From the NCBI GenBank assembly GCA_017745295.1, contig JAGHZR010000021.1, forward strand, positions 45,545-109,544: a DNA stretch of 64,000 nucleotides, given 5' to 3'. A program made the position numbers and the translations under genes. This DNA comes from Novosphingobium sp. (GTDB lineage: Bacteria; Pseudomonadota; Alphaproteobacteria; Sphingomonadales; Sphingomonadaceae). The notes under the pieces are model-generated. The model ran no database searches. It worked only from the letters and a program-made list of their open reading frames with translations, and was not told the DNA's origin. Positions within the stretch are counted from its first letter, which is position 1. The number at the start of each line of letters is the position of its first letter. Of the stretch, positions 43,602-51,793 are shown piece after piece.

Positions 43602-44882
43602 ATGCACGATATCCGCCTTATCCGCGAGAATCCCGAAGGATTCGACGCCGGCCTCGCCCGCCGTGGGGTTGCCCCCGTGGCCGCCGACATCCTCGCCCTC
43701 GACGAGCAGCGCCGCTCGGTCGCTACGCGCATGCAGGAAGGGCAGAATCGCCGCAACGAAGCCTCCAAGGCGATCGGCAAGGCCATGGGCCAGGGCGACA
43801 CCGCCACCGCCGAAGCGCTCAAGGCCGAAGTCGCCCAACTCAAGGACACCCTCCCCGCGCTCGAAGCCGAGGAGAAGGAGCTTTCCGCGCAGCTTCAAGA
43901 TAAGCTTGCAGGCCTGCCCAATATCCCGGTGGCCGAAGTGCCCGACGGTGCGGACGAGACCGAGAACGTCGAAGTCGCCAAGTGGGGCACGCCCGGCACT
44001 TTCGCCTTCGAGCCGAAGGAACATGCCGACCTCGGCCCGGCGCTCGGCCTCGATTTCGAGACCGGCGCGAAGATTTCCGGCGCGCGCTTCACGTTCCTCA
44101 AGGGCCAGATGGCGCGCCTGCACCGCGCCCTCGCGCAGTTCATGCTGGACACCCAGACCGCCACCAACGGCTACATGGAATGCATCGTGCCGCTGTTGGT
44201 CAAGGACGAGGCCGTGTTCGGCACCGGCCAGCTTCCCAAGTTTTCGGAAGACCTGTTCCGGACCACCGACGGCCGCTGGCTGATCCCCACCGCCGAAGTC
44301 TCGCTGACCAATGCCGTGCAGGACGAGATCGTCGATCTCGAAGCCCTGCCGCTGCGCATGACCGCGCTCACCCCCTGCTTCCGCTCGGAAGCGGGCGCGG
44401 CGGGCCGCGACACGCGCGGGTTCATCCGCCAGCACCAGTTCGAGAAAGTCGAACTCGTGACCGTCTGCCCGCCCGAGCAGTCGGAAGCCGAGCACGAGAA
44501 GATGGTCGCTGCCGCCGAATCGATCCTCCAGGCGCTGGAACTGCCCTATCGCAAGGTCCTGCTCTGCTCGGGCGACATGGGCGCGACCGCACGCAAGACC
44601 TTCGACCTCGAAGTCTGGCTGCCGGGTCAGGCCGCCTACCGCGAGATCAGCTCGATCTCGAACTGCGGCGATTATCAGGCCCGCCGCATGAACGCGCGCT
44701 TCAAGCCGGAAGGCTCGAAGAAGACCGAGTTCCTGCACACCCTCAACGGCTCGGGCCTCGCGGTCGGCCGCACGCTCGTCGCCGTGCTGGAGAACTACCA
44801 GCAGGAAGACGGTTCGGTGCTGGTTCCGGAAGCGCTGAAGCCGTGGATGGGCGGGATCGAGAAGCTGGAGCCCCGCTTCTGA
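43602..44882 (+). CDS. serS: Seryl-tRNA synthetase
   Basis: This class II synthetase charges tRNA-Ser. The N-terminal coiled coil (about 28-105) binds the tRNA long arm. Motif 2 is CFRSEAGAAGRDTRGFIRQH with QFEKVEL, and motif 3 lies in TLNGSGLAVGRTLVAVLENY. Its 426 residues are normal. It starts 120 bp after tRNA-Val. Confidence 0.98.
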   Translation: MHDIRLIRENPEGFDAGLARRGVAPVAADILALDEQRRSVATRMQEGQNRRNEASKAIGKAMGQGDTATAEALKAEVAQLKDTLPALEAEEKELSAQLQDKLAGLPNIPVAEVPDGADETENVEVAKWGTPGTFAFEPKEHADLGPALGLDFETGAKISGARFTFLKGQMARLHRALAQFMLDTQTATNGYMECIVPLLVKDEAVFGTGQLPKFSEDLFRTTDGRWLIPTAEVSLTNAVQDEIVDLEALPLRMTALTPCFRSEAGAAGRDTRGFIRQHQFEKVELVTVCPPEQSEAEHEKMVAAAESILQALELPYRKVLLCSGDMGATARKTFDLEVWLPGQAAYREISSISNCGDYQARRMNARFKPEGSKKTEFLHTLNGSGLAVGRTLVAVLENYQQEDGSVLVPEALKPWMGGIEKLEPRF

Positions 44883-44887
44883 GGGGG

Positions 44888-44987
44888 CTTCGACAGGCTC
44901 AGCCTGAGCGGAGTTGAGAGGGCATTCCTCCAATCCCGCTCAGTCTGATCCTTCCCTTCCGCTCATCCTGAGCTTGTCGAAGGATGA
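44888..44987. repeat. Palindromic intergenic repeat, family C
   Basis: CTTCGACAGGCTCAGCCTGA near the left end and CATCCTGAGCTTGTCGAAGG near the right end are imperfect mirror images about 100 bp apart. The element sits between serS and surE. It is the only copy I saw in the window, but the ends have the form of a dispersed bacterial repeat. Confidence 0.7.
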
Positions 44988-45021
44988 ATGGGCCAATGCC
45001 CGGACAAGTTAGAGAGACATT

Positions 45022-45786
45022 ATGCGCATCCTGCTCACCAACGACGACGGCATCAACGCCCCCGGCCTCTACGTCCTCGAAAAGATCGCCGCGCAGCTTT
45101 CCGACGACATCTGGATCTGCGCGCCGAGCGAGGAACAGTCCGGCGCGGGCCACTCGCTGACCCTCGGCCGTCCGGTGCGGATGCGCGAACACGCGCCCAA
45201 GCGCTTCTCGGTGACGGGCACGCCCACCGATTCGGTGACGCTCGGCATCAAGAAAGCCATGCCCGGACCGCCCGACCTGATCCTCTCCGGCGTCAATCGC
45301 GGCGCCAACCTCGGCGACGACGTGACTTATTCGGGCACCGTCTCCGCCGCGATGGAAGGCGCGCTGGCGGGTATCCGCTCGATCGCACTGAGCCAGGTCT
45401 ATGCAGGCGAAGGCCATGGCAACAACGTCAGCTTCTCGGCTGCCGAGGAATGGGGCGCAAAGGTCCTCAGGCCCCTGCTCGACGCGCCTTTCGCCCCGCG
45501 CACGCTGGTCAATGTGAACTTCCCGCCGGTGGCCGCTGCCGATGTGAAGGGCATTCGCGTCGTCCGTCAGGGCTTCCACGACTACGCGCGCGGCTCGGTG
45601 GTCGAAGGCATGGACCCGCGCGGGTTCCCCTACTACTGGTTCGGCCTCCACGGCATCGAGCAGACCCCCGGCCACAGGACCGACCTCGAAGCCATCGCCG
45701 AGGGTTATATCTCGGTGACGCCGCTCCAGCTCGACCTCACCCACGACGCCTCGCTGGCCGAGATGGCGAGCCGCTTCGAGGCATGA
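45022..45786 (+). CDS. surE: 5'/3'-nucleotidase SurE
   Basis: This 254-residue metal-dependent phosphatase acts on nucleoside monophosphates. The active-site aspartates are in MRILLTNDDGINAPG (D8, D9), the serine in PSEEQSGAGHS and the asparagine in LSGVNRGANLGDDVTYSGTV. It is a normal length. The stop overlaps the NlpD-like gene (ATGATG), so the two are coupled as in the surE-pcm-nlpD arrangement of other bacteria, here without pcm. Confidence 0.96.
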   Translation: MRILLTNDDGINAPGLYVLEKIAAQLSDDIWICAPSEEQSGAGHSLTLGRPVRMREHAPKRFSVTGTPTDSVTLGIKKAMPGPPDLILSGVNRGANLGDDVTYSGTVSAAMEGALAGIRSIALSQVYAGEGHGNNVSFSAAEEWGAKVLRPLLDAPFAPRTLVNVNFPPVAAADVKGIRVVRQGFHDYARGSVVEGMDPRGFPYYWFGLHGIEQTPGHRTDLEAIAEGYISVTPLQLDLTHDASLAEMASRFEA

Positions 45787-46886
45787 TGCGCAAGACTGCC
45801 CTGCTGCTGGCGGCGCTCGCGCTGCCGCTTGCTCCTGTTGTCGCCGCCACACCGAAGGACGAGGCCGTGCACGTCGTCGCGGCGGGCGAGACGCTGAACG
45901 GCATCGCCAACCGCGCGGGCGTCTCCTCTGAGGCGCTGGCCAAGGCCAACGGGCTAAAGACGCCCTATGTCGTCAGGCTCGGCCAGAAGCTGACAATCCC
46001 TCGCGCCAAGGCGGCACCGGCAAAGGCTCCCGCGAAGGCTCCGGTCAAGCAGCCCGATCCCGCCGCCCCGGCGCGAAAGGCCGCCGCCGCCGCGAACTCA
46101 ACCGCCAAGGCCGCCATCGCAGCTGCCGGATCGCCGGAGCAAGAAAGCGTCCATGTCGTCCAGCCCGGCGAGACCCTCGGCAGCATCGCGCTGGCCGCCA
46201 AAGTCCCGCGCGTGCTGATCGCCGAGGCTAACGGCTTGCGGGCCCCCTACAACGTGCGCCTCGGCCAGAAGCTGCACATCCCCCGCACCCGCCGCCATAC
46301 GGTGAAGGCGGGCGATACCGGCTTCTCGATCTCCTACAAATACGCCGTGCCGTGGGAGCAGATCGCCCTCGCCAACGGCCTCGACGCCGGCGCGCCGGTC
46401 AAACCGGGACAGGCCCTGCTGATCCCGACCCTGCTCGATCCGCCCGCGACGAGCGCCGCCCCCACGCCCACCACGCCGATCGACACGCCCCCTCCCCCGG
46501 CGGCCCGGTCGAAGCGCTTCGCATGGCCGGTGAACGGCCCCGTCCGCCGCGGCTTCGCGAGCGGCACGAACAACCACGACGGCATCGACATCAAGGCACC
46601 GGAAGGCACCATGGTCCGCGCCGCCGCCGCCGGAACCGTGCGCTTCGCCGGGATGGAGAAGGAGCAGTTCGGCAACCTCGTGGTGCTCGACCACGGCGAC
46701 GGATGGTTCACCGCCTATGCCTTCCTCAGCCGCGTGACCGTGAAGGACGGCGCGAAAGTCGCCGCCGGGGAACGGGTCGGCCTCGTCGGCCACACCGGCC
46801 TCGCCAAGGGTAACGAGTTGCACTTCGAAGTGCGACGGGACGGCAAGCCGGTCGATCCGCTGGACGACCTGCCGAAGGCTCCCTAA
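45783..46886 (+). CDS. NlpD-like LysM/degenerate LytM protein (amidase activator)
   Basis: The 367-residue secreted protein has a signal peptide (MMRKTALLLAALALPLAPVV), three LysM peptidoglycan-binding units (about 28-75, 120-168 and 172-218) and a C-terminal M23/LytM domain (about 245-360). The LytM domain keeps the H and D of NNHDGIDI, but the YAH motif reads YAF and the HLH motif reads ELH. It should therefore not cut peptidoglycan, and resembles E. coli NlpD, which activates AmiC-type amidases. The surE context supports this. It has no clear lipobox, unlike E. coli NlpD. Confidence 0.9.
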   Translation: MMRKTALLLAALALPLAPVVAATPKDEAVHVVAAGETLNGIANRAGVSSEALAKANGLKTPYVVRLGQKLTIPRAKAAPAKAPAKAPVKQPDPAAPARKAAAAANSTAKAAIAAAGSPEQESVHVVQPGETLGSIALAAKVPRVLIAEANGLRAPYNVRLGQKLHIPRTRRHTVKAGDTGFSISYKYAVPWEQIALANGLDAGAPVKPGQALLIPTLLDPPATSAAPTPTTPIDTPPPPAARSKRFAWPVNGPVRRGFASGTNNHDGIDIKAPEGTMVRAAAAGTVRFAGMEKEQFGNLVVLDHGDGWFTAYAFLSRVTVKDGAKVAAGERVGLVGHTGLAKGNELHFEVRRDGKPVDPLDDLPKAP

Positions 46887-46897
46887 GCTGGCGGGGC

Positions 46898-47977
46898 ATG
46901 TCGAAACGGCGCCCCGTCCGCAACCTCTTCCGAACCGGCAGTTTCAAGCCGCTGCGGCGCACGCTGGCAGTGCCGGTCTGGGCCGACATTGCCCTGCGGT
47001 TCGGCGGCGCTTTCCTGCTGATCTTCATCGTCATCATGGTCCACTGGAGCGACCGTGCGGGCCTCAACGACGTGCACGACGGGCAGGTCAGCTTCCTCGA
47101 CGTCGTCTACTTCACGATGATCTCGATCACGACCACCGGCTTCGGCGACATCGCCCCGGTCAGCGACCGCGCGCGCCTGATCGAGGCGGTGCTGGTCACG
47201 CCGATCCGGCTCGCGGTCATCACCATCTTCGTCGGCACCGCCTACAATTTCATCATCAAGCGCAGCTGGGAGACATGGCGCATGAAGCGAATCCAGGAGA
47301 GGCTGGAGGACCACATCGTCGTGCTCGGCTTCGGCGTCAGCGGCTCGGAAGCGGCGCGGGAACTGATCGAGCGCGGCACCGATCCCGCCTGCATCGTCGT
47401 GGTGGACCCCGCACATGCGCGCCTCGCCCAGGCCGAGAAGATGGGCTGCAACGTCCTCCAGGGCGACGCCACCCGCGACGAAGTGCAGAACGCGGTCCGG
47501 GTCGGCACGGCACGGTCGATCCTCGTCTCGGCGGGCCGCGACGATACTTCGGTGCTGATCGTTCTGACCGCCCGGCACCTCGCCCCGAAAGCGCCGATCA
47601 CCGTCGTCATCCGCGCCGACGACAACGAATTGCTCGCCCGCCAGGCCGGGGCCAACAACGTCATCAACCCGGTCCGCTTCACCGGCCTGCTGCTCGCCGG
47701 ATCGGCGGAAGGGCAGCATATCGCCGACTATTTCTCCGACCTCGCCTCGGCAGCGGGACGGGTCCAGCTGGTCGAGCGCGCCGTCGATCCGTCAGAGATC
47801 GGCGGACCGCTCGACACCCTCGTCAGCGGCGGCAAGGGCCTGCGCATTTACCGCGGGACACGCACCATCGGCTTCTGGGAAGACGATGCCAGGGTGCTCA
47901 AGGCCGGAGACGTCGTCGTCGAGATCCTGCCGACGGCCTCCACCGACCGACCTCTCGCTGGCGACGAATCAGCCTAG
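46898..47977 (+). CDS. Two-TM potassium channel with RCK/TrkA domain
   Basis: The 359-residue channel subunit has two membrane helices (about 33-50 and 95-115), a pore helix and the selectivity filter TTGFGD (79-84). A cytosolic TrkA-N/RCK domain starts near 128 with nucleotide motif VVLGFGVSGSEAA, and a second regulatory region ends the protein. It resembles MthK-type ligand-gated K+ channels. Its end overlaps the convergent DUF1761 gene by 9 bp. Confidence 0.92.
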   Translation: MSKRRPVRNLFRTGSFKPLRRTLAVPVWADIALRFGGAFLLIFIVIMVHWSDRAGLNDVHDGQVSFLDVVYFTMISITTTGFGDIAPVSDRARLIEAVLVTPIRLAVITIFVGTAYNFIIKRSWETWRMKRIQERLEDHIVVLGFGVSGSEAARELIERGTDPACIVVVDPAHARLAQAEKMGCNVLQGDATRDEVQNAVRVGTARSILVSAGRDDTSVLIVLTARHLAPKAPITVVIRADDNELLARQAGANNVINPVRFTGLLLAGSAEGQHIADYFSDLASAAGRVQLVERAVDPSEIGGPLDTLVSGGKGLRIYRGTRTIGFWEDDARVLKAGDVVVEILPTASTDRPLAGDESA

Positions 47978-48361
47978 CAGCCAGAACACCAGACCCATCG
48001 CCAGATAGGCGACCAGCCAGAACAGGCAGTCCATCGCCCGCCGCATCGGCTCGGCGCGGTAGCGGACATGGGTCAGCCAGATCGCCGGAAGCACGAAGGC
48101 GATGGCGACGCCGCCGGTCTGCATGAAATAGAGCCAGGGCTTGGCCGCCAGCGTCTCGGCGCCGATTCGCGCGAAATTGTGGCCGAGCATCACCGAACTG
48201 ATCAGGAACACGAAACAGACGAGGCCGTAGTTTCCCGCCCGCTCGGACTTGCGAGGCGAAAGGCTGCGTCCGTCCTGAAACGGCTGCCCGTTCCAGATCA
48301 CCCCCAGCACGACGGCGAGCGCCGCTGCGAGAACCACGGCCAACCAGTTCACCGGACCCAT
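47969..48361 (-). CDS. DUF1761 family membrane protein
   Basis: The 130-residue protein has four predicted membrane helices. Its start, VNWLAVVLAAALAVVLGVIW, is the DUF1761 signature (NWlAv...lG.lWyg). The function is unknown. A 7-bp inverted repeat about 90 bp upstream (48451-48472) might control it or rimO. Confidence 0.8.
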   Translation of the reverse strand: MGPVNWLAVVLAAALAVVLGVIWNGQPFQDGRSLSPRKSERAGNYGLVCFVFLISSVMLGHNFARIGAETLAAKPWLYFMQTGGVAIAFVLPAIWLTHVRYRAEPMRRAMDCLFWLVAYLAMGLVFWLLG

Positions 48362-48450
48362 TACGATGTTCCTTTTTCCAACAGCTTCTTCCTTGCGCAG
48401 GGTCTTCCCGAAGGTGCAAGCACGCTAACGGTATGCGAGGCAGATAAGTG

Positions 48451-48472
48451 CGAATCATTTTCACATGATTCG
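48451..48472. promoter_or_regulatory. Inverted repeat between the DUF1761 and rimO genes
   Basis: CGAATCA-N8-TGATTCG is a perfect 7-bp dyad in an A+T-rich patch. The half-site GCGAATCATTTTCA is reminiscent of Fur-type boxes. A TTTTT run follows on the plus strand, so a weak terminator is also possible. Confidence 0.35.
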
Positions 48473-48520
48473 TTTTTCGTGACTCTCGGCCGCAATGCGC
48501 GTATCGGGCGCGCCATTCCT

Positions 48521-49903
48521 ATGGCTATCGAAATCCCCTCTCCGCCCAAGGTCGGCATGGTCAGCCTCGGCTGCCCCAAGGCGCTTGTCGACTCCGAACG
48601 CATCCTCACCCGCCTGCGCGCCGACGGCTACACGATGAGTCCCGACTATGCCGGGGCCGATGTCGTGCTCGTCAACACCTGCGGATTCCTCGATTCCGCG
48701 AAGGAAGAGAGCCTTTCCGCGATCGGTGAGGCCATTGCCGAAAACGGCCGCGTGATCGTCACCGGCTGCATGGGCAACGAGGCCGACGTGATCCGCGCCC
48801 GCTTCCCGGACGTGCTCGCCGTCACCGGCGCGCACCAGTACGAAGCCGTGGTAGAGGCCGTGCACGAAGCCGCCCCGCCCGAGATTTCGCCTTACGTCGA
48901 TCTGATCCCGCAGGCCTACGACGAAGCGGGCGTGAAACTGACCCCGCGTCACTACGGCTATCTGAAGATCTCGGAAGGCTGCAACCACGCTTGCTCTTTC
49001 TGCATCATCCCCAGCCTGCGCGGCAAGCTGGCGAGCCGCCGCATCGACGCGGTGCTGCGCGAGGCGGAAAAGCTGGTGCAGGCAGGGACCCGCGAACTGC
49101 TGGTCATCAGCCAGGACACTTCGGCCTACGGCGTCGACGTGCGCCATGAAACGCGCATGTGGAAGGACCGCGAAGTCCGCACCCACATGACCGATCTCGC
49201 CCGCGAACTGGGTCAGCTCAGCGATTCGCACGGCCGCAAGCCTTGGGTGCGCCTGCACTACGTCTATCCCTATCCGCACGTCGACGCGGTGATCCCGCTC
49301 ATGGCGGAAGGGCTGATCACGCCTTACCTCGACATTCCCTTCCAGCACGCGGCGCCTTCGGTGCTCAAGTCGATGAAGCGCCCGGCCAACGAGGCCAAGG
49401 TGCTCGACCGCCTGCGCAAGTGGCGCGAGATCTGCCCGGATATCGCCATCCGCTCCAGCTTCGTGGTCGGCTTCCCCGGCGAAACCGAGGCGGACTTCCA
49501 GTACCTGCTCGACTGGCTCGACGAGGCCCAGCTCGACCGCGTCGGCGCGTTCCGCTTCGAGCCGGTCGAAGGCGCCAGCGCCAACGACCTGCCGAACGCG
49601 GTGCCGGAAGAGGTCAAGGAAGAGCGCTACGCCCGCATCATGGAGAAGACCGCCGCGATCAGCGCCGCCAAGCTCCAGGCCAAAGTCGGCCGCGTCCTGC
49701 CCGTCATCATCGACGAAGTGGGCGAGCCGGACGAGGATGGCGACATCGGTGCAACCGGCCGCTCGCAGGCCGATGCCCCCGAGATCGACGGCAACGTCTT
49801 CCTGCGCGGCGCCGGACAGGATCTCCAAGTCGGTGATATCGTTGACGTTCTTATCGAGGACGCCGACGAGCACGACCTCTACGGTGCCGTCACCGAGGCC
49901 TGA
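48521..49903 (+). CDS. rimO: Ribosomal protein S12 methylthiotransferase RimO
   Basis: This radical-SAM enzyme adds a methylthio group to an aspartate of ribosomal protein S12. The N-terminal cluster cysteines are C18, C54 and C83; the radical-SAM CxxxCxxC is C154-C158-C161 (EGCNHACSFC). A TRAM domain ends the protein (about 390-455). The start at 48521 gives 460 residues, close to family length. The frame stays open far upstream, but that part is not conserved-looking. Confidence 0.96.
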   Translation: MAIEIPSPPKVGMVSLGCPKALVDSERILTRLRADGYTMSPDYAGADVVLVNTCGFLDSAKEESLSAIGEAIAENGRVIVTGCMGNEADVIRARFPDVLAVTGAHQYEAVVEAVHEAAPPEISPYVDLIPQAYDEAGVKLTPRHYGYLKISEGCNHACSFCIIPSLRGKLASRRIDAVLREAEKLVQAGTRELLVISQDTSAYGVDVRHETRMWKDREVRTHMTDLARELGQLSDSHGRKPWVRLHYVYPYPHVDAVIPLMAEGLITPYLDIPFQHAAPSVLKSMKRPANEAKVLDRLRKWREICPDIAIRSSFVVGFPGETEADFQYLLDWLDEAQLDRVGAFRFEPVEGASANDLPNAVPEEVKEERYARIMEKTAAISAAKLQAKVGRVLPVIIDEVGEPDEDGDIGATGRSQADAPEIDGNVFLRGAGQDLQVGDIVDVLIEDADEHDLYGAVTEA

Positions 49904-49920
49904 ATGCGAATCGAGCGATA

Positions 49921-49964
49921 GTTGCACGTCTTGCAACATTGCCCAATCTTTTCGCATTTGCAGC
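49921..49964 (+). promoter_or_regulatory. Control region of small RNA gene 1
   Basis: A perfect dyad GTTGCA-CGTCT-TGCAAC (49921-49937) is followed after 11 nt by TTTTCGCATTTGCAGC (49949-49964). The same two elements at the same spacing precede the second copy at 50277, although the 11-nt spacer sequence differs. The constancy suggests a promoter plus an operator. Confidence 0.55.
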
Positions 49965-50056
49965 GAATCGGTGTCGGGAGCATATGGAGCAGGCCTTTCA
50001 GGCATCCTCTCCCAAAAAACTTTCCAAAGGCTGGTCTCCGGACCGGCCTTTTTTTT
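49965..50056 (+). ncRNA. Putative small RNA gene 1 of a tandem pair
   Basis: No open frame is seen. A conserved core CCTTTCAGGCATCCTCTCCC (49994-50013) leads through an A-rich linker to an intrinsic terminator, GGCTGGTC-TCCG-GACCGGCC plus eight T (50029-50056). The CATCCTCTCCC stretch is complementary to a strong Shine-Dalgarno sequence and should be single-stranded, as in many alphaproteobacterial trans-acting small RNAs. The transcript start is not known; about 80-90 nt is likely. It lies between rimO and the CinA-like gene. Confidence 0.65.
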
Positions 50057-50108
50057 GCGCGTCGGCAGCTCGTGATCGGGTTCGGCCTGACAGGGTTCCT
50101 CCCTCCCT

Positions 50109-50185
50109 CGTCATTGCGCGCGTAGCGAAGCAATCCAGAGTGGTGCCACGCCGCCTCTGGACTGCTTCGCTACGCTCGCAATGAC
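50109..50185. repeat. Palindromic intergenic repeat, family A, copy 3
   Basis: CGTCATTGCGCGCGTAGCGA and its mirror TTCGCTACGCTCGCAATGAC flank CAATCCAGAG and CTCTGGACTG. It is the same family as at 11181 and lies between the two small RNA units. Confidence 0.8.
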
Positions 50186-50276
50186 TAACCGGGGTGCCTC
50201 ACAAAGCGCACGACATGCATTTACGGCAATCCTCCGGCCCTACTCAAAAGCCCGAAAAGCGACGTAAAACCGAAAG

Positions 50277-50320
50277 GTTGCACGTTATGCAACACCCCCT
50301 CATTTTTTCGCATTTGCAGC
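50277..50320 (+). promoter_or_regulatory. Control region of small RNA gene 2
   Basis: The dyad GTTGCA-CGTTA-TGCAAC (50277-50293), an 11-nt spacer and TTTTCGCATTTGCAGC (50305-50320) repeat the layout of copy 1 exactly. Confidence 0.55.
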
Positions 50321-50412
50321 AAAACATGTCCAAGGTCATAAGGATCGGGCCTTTCAGGCATCCTCTCCCAAAAACTTTTCATAGGGCTGGTCTTCGGATC
50401 GGCCCTTTTTTT
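50321..50412 (+). ncRNA. Putative small RNA gene 2 of a tandem pair
   Basis: The core CCTTTCAGGCATCCTCTCCC (50350-50369) and the terminator GGCTGGTC-TTCG-GATCGGCC with a T run (50385-50412) stand at the same distances from the upstream dyad (71 and 108 nt) as in copy 1. The two stem changes between copies keep the hairpin (GACC to GATC opposite GGTC is a G-U pair). The 5' half (50321-50347) has diverged, so the two RNAs may have different 5' seeds. Confidence 0.65.
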
Positions 50413-50477
50413 GCCCGTTTTCCAGGCGAAAGCTGCCATGGCTGGCAGTCGGCGCGGCTTTGCCCTAGCCATGCGGC

Positions 50478-51239
50478 ATGGCCGAATCCTCGCGAATCTA
50501 CACCGCCGCCCTCGTCGTCATCGGTGACGAGATCCTCTCCGGTCGCACGCACGACAAGAACATCGCGCAAGTGGCGAGCTGGCTTCAGGTGCAGGGTATC
50601 CGCCTCAGGGAAGTGCGCGTGGTCGCCGACGACGCGGCGGCCATCGTCGAGGCAGTGAACACCCTTCGCGCCCGCAACGATTACCTCTTCACCACCGGCG
50701 GCATCGGCCCAACCCACGACGACATCACCGTGGACGCCATCGCCGAGGCGCTCGCAGTGCCGGTCATCGTCCACCCGGAAGCGCGCGCCATCCTCGAAAC
50801 CTATTACGAGACCCGCGGCGGCCTCACCGAGGCGCGGCTGCGGATGGCCCGCACGCCCGAAGGCGCCAGCCTCATTCCCAACCGCTACACCGGCGCGCCG
50901 GGGATTCGCTACGAGAACGTCTTCATCATGGCGGGCGTCCCCAGCATCACCGCAGGCATGCTCGACGCACTTTCCGGCCAGCTCGAAGGCGGTGCGCCGC
51001 TGCTGTCCGAGACGATCGGCTGCTGGGTCGGCGAAAGCGAAGTCGCCGAACTGCTGCGCCAGACCGAGAAGGCCCACGAGACCTGCCAGATCGGCTCCTA
51101 CCCGTTCTGGGGCGAGGGCCGCACCGGCGCCAATTTCGTGATCCGCTCGGTCAGTGCCGAGGATCTCGCCGCCTGTACGCGCGCGCTGATTGAGGGACTG
51201 GAGGCGATGGGCCGTCCGGCAGTGCCCGGTGGCATCTGA
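50478..51239 (+). CDS. Competence/damage-inducible protein A-like, MoaB/MogA domain
   Basis: The 253-residue protein has the molybdopterin-binding fold of CinA's N-terminal half: AALVVIGDEILSGRTHDKNI at the start and FTTGGIGPTHDDITVDAIAE in the middle. The C-terminal nicotinamide-nucleotide amidase domain of full CinA is absent, so this is the short standalone form. Activity on a nucleotide pyrophosphate is possible but unproven. The stop overlaps the next gene. Confidence 0.9.
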   Translation: MAESSRIYTAALVVIGDEILSGRTHDKNIAQVASWLQVQGIRLREVRVVADDAAAIVEAVNTLRARNDYLFTTGGIGPTHDDITVDAIAEALAVPVIVHPEARAILETYYETRGGLTEARLRMARTPEGASLIPNRYTGAPGIRYENVFIMAGVPSITAGMLDALSGQLEGGAPLLSETIGCWVGESEVAELLRQTEKAHETCQIGSYPFWGEGRTGANFVIRSVSAEDLAACTRALIEGLEAMGRPAVPGGI

Positions 51240-51786
51240 AACCGTCGCCGCGCTTGTCCTGATGGCCTCCTCGATCCCTGCCCCGCTTGCAGCCGCGCCG
51301 ACCCTCGACGCCTTCGAGAGCGTGCTGAGCCGCCATGACAGCGCCACGCTGGCGCTGGAGGAATGGTGCGCCGCGCGCGGCTTCGCGCAGCCCGCCAGAG
51401 TGACCGCGCAGCTGGTCACAGGCGGCGAACAGGCCCCTGCCGCCGAGATCGGCGCCAGCCTCGCCCTTGCGAAAGGCGAAACCGTAGCCTTGCGCAATGT
51501 CAGGCTGAGCTGCGGCGCCAAAGTGCTGTCGGTCGCGTGGAACTGGTACGTCCCCGAGCGCCTGACGCCGGAAATGAACGAGACGCTGCGATCGAGCGAC
51601 ACGCCGTTCGGCAAAGTCGTCGCGCCGCTGCGCTTTCGGCGCAAGCCGCTGGCGGTGATCCCCGGCCCGGCGGCGAATTGCCCCGCCGGGACCATCTCGA
51701 CGCATCAGGCGATGCTGCTCCTGCCCGACGGCCGCCCGCTGGCCTATCTCGTGGAATGCTACACGGCGGCGAACCTGGCACCCTGA
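51229..51786 (+). CDS. Small secreted protein, possibly chorismate-lyase-like fold
   Basis: The 185-residue protein starts at GTG 51229, overlapping the CinA-like stop, or at ATG 51262. It has a hydrophobic signal region ending in APLAAA. The block VALRNVRLSCGAKVLSVAWN with NWYVPERLTPEMN and TPFGKVVAPL resembles the core of the chorismate lyase/UTRA-like fold (arginine-led strand, then a P-L-G-type turn). That likeness is weak and by eye. The function is unknown. Confidence 0.6.
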   Translation: MASETVAALVLMASSIPAPLAAAPTLDAFESVLSRHDSATLALEEWCAARGFAQPARVTAQLVTGGEQAPAAEIGASLALAKGETVALRNVRLSCGAKVLSVAWNWYVPERLTPEMNETLRSSDTPFGKVVAPLRFRRKPLAVIPGPAANCPAGTISTHQAMLLLPDGRPLAYLVECYTAANLAP

Positions 51787-51793
51787 GCCTCGC

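Larger units (their letters stand above)
49904..50477. other. 574-bp intergenic region with two small RNA units and a repeat
   Basis: The interval between rimO and the CinA-like gene holds two paralogous units 356 bp apart (49921-50056 and 50277-50412) and a family A palindrome (50109-50185) between them. I see no protein-coding gene in it. Confidence 0.7.

Noticed and set aside
45783..46886. Active M23 zinc endopeptidase
   Set aside because: Two of the conserved histidine positions are replaced, so an activator role is more likely.
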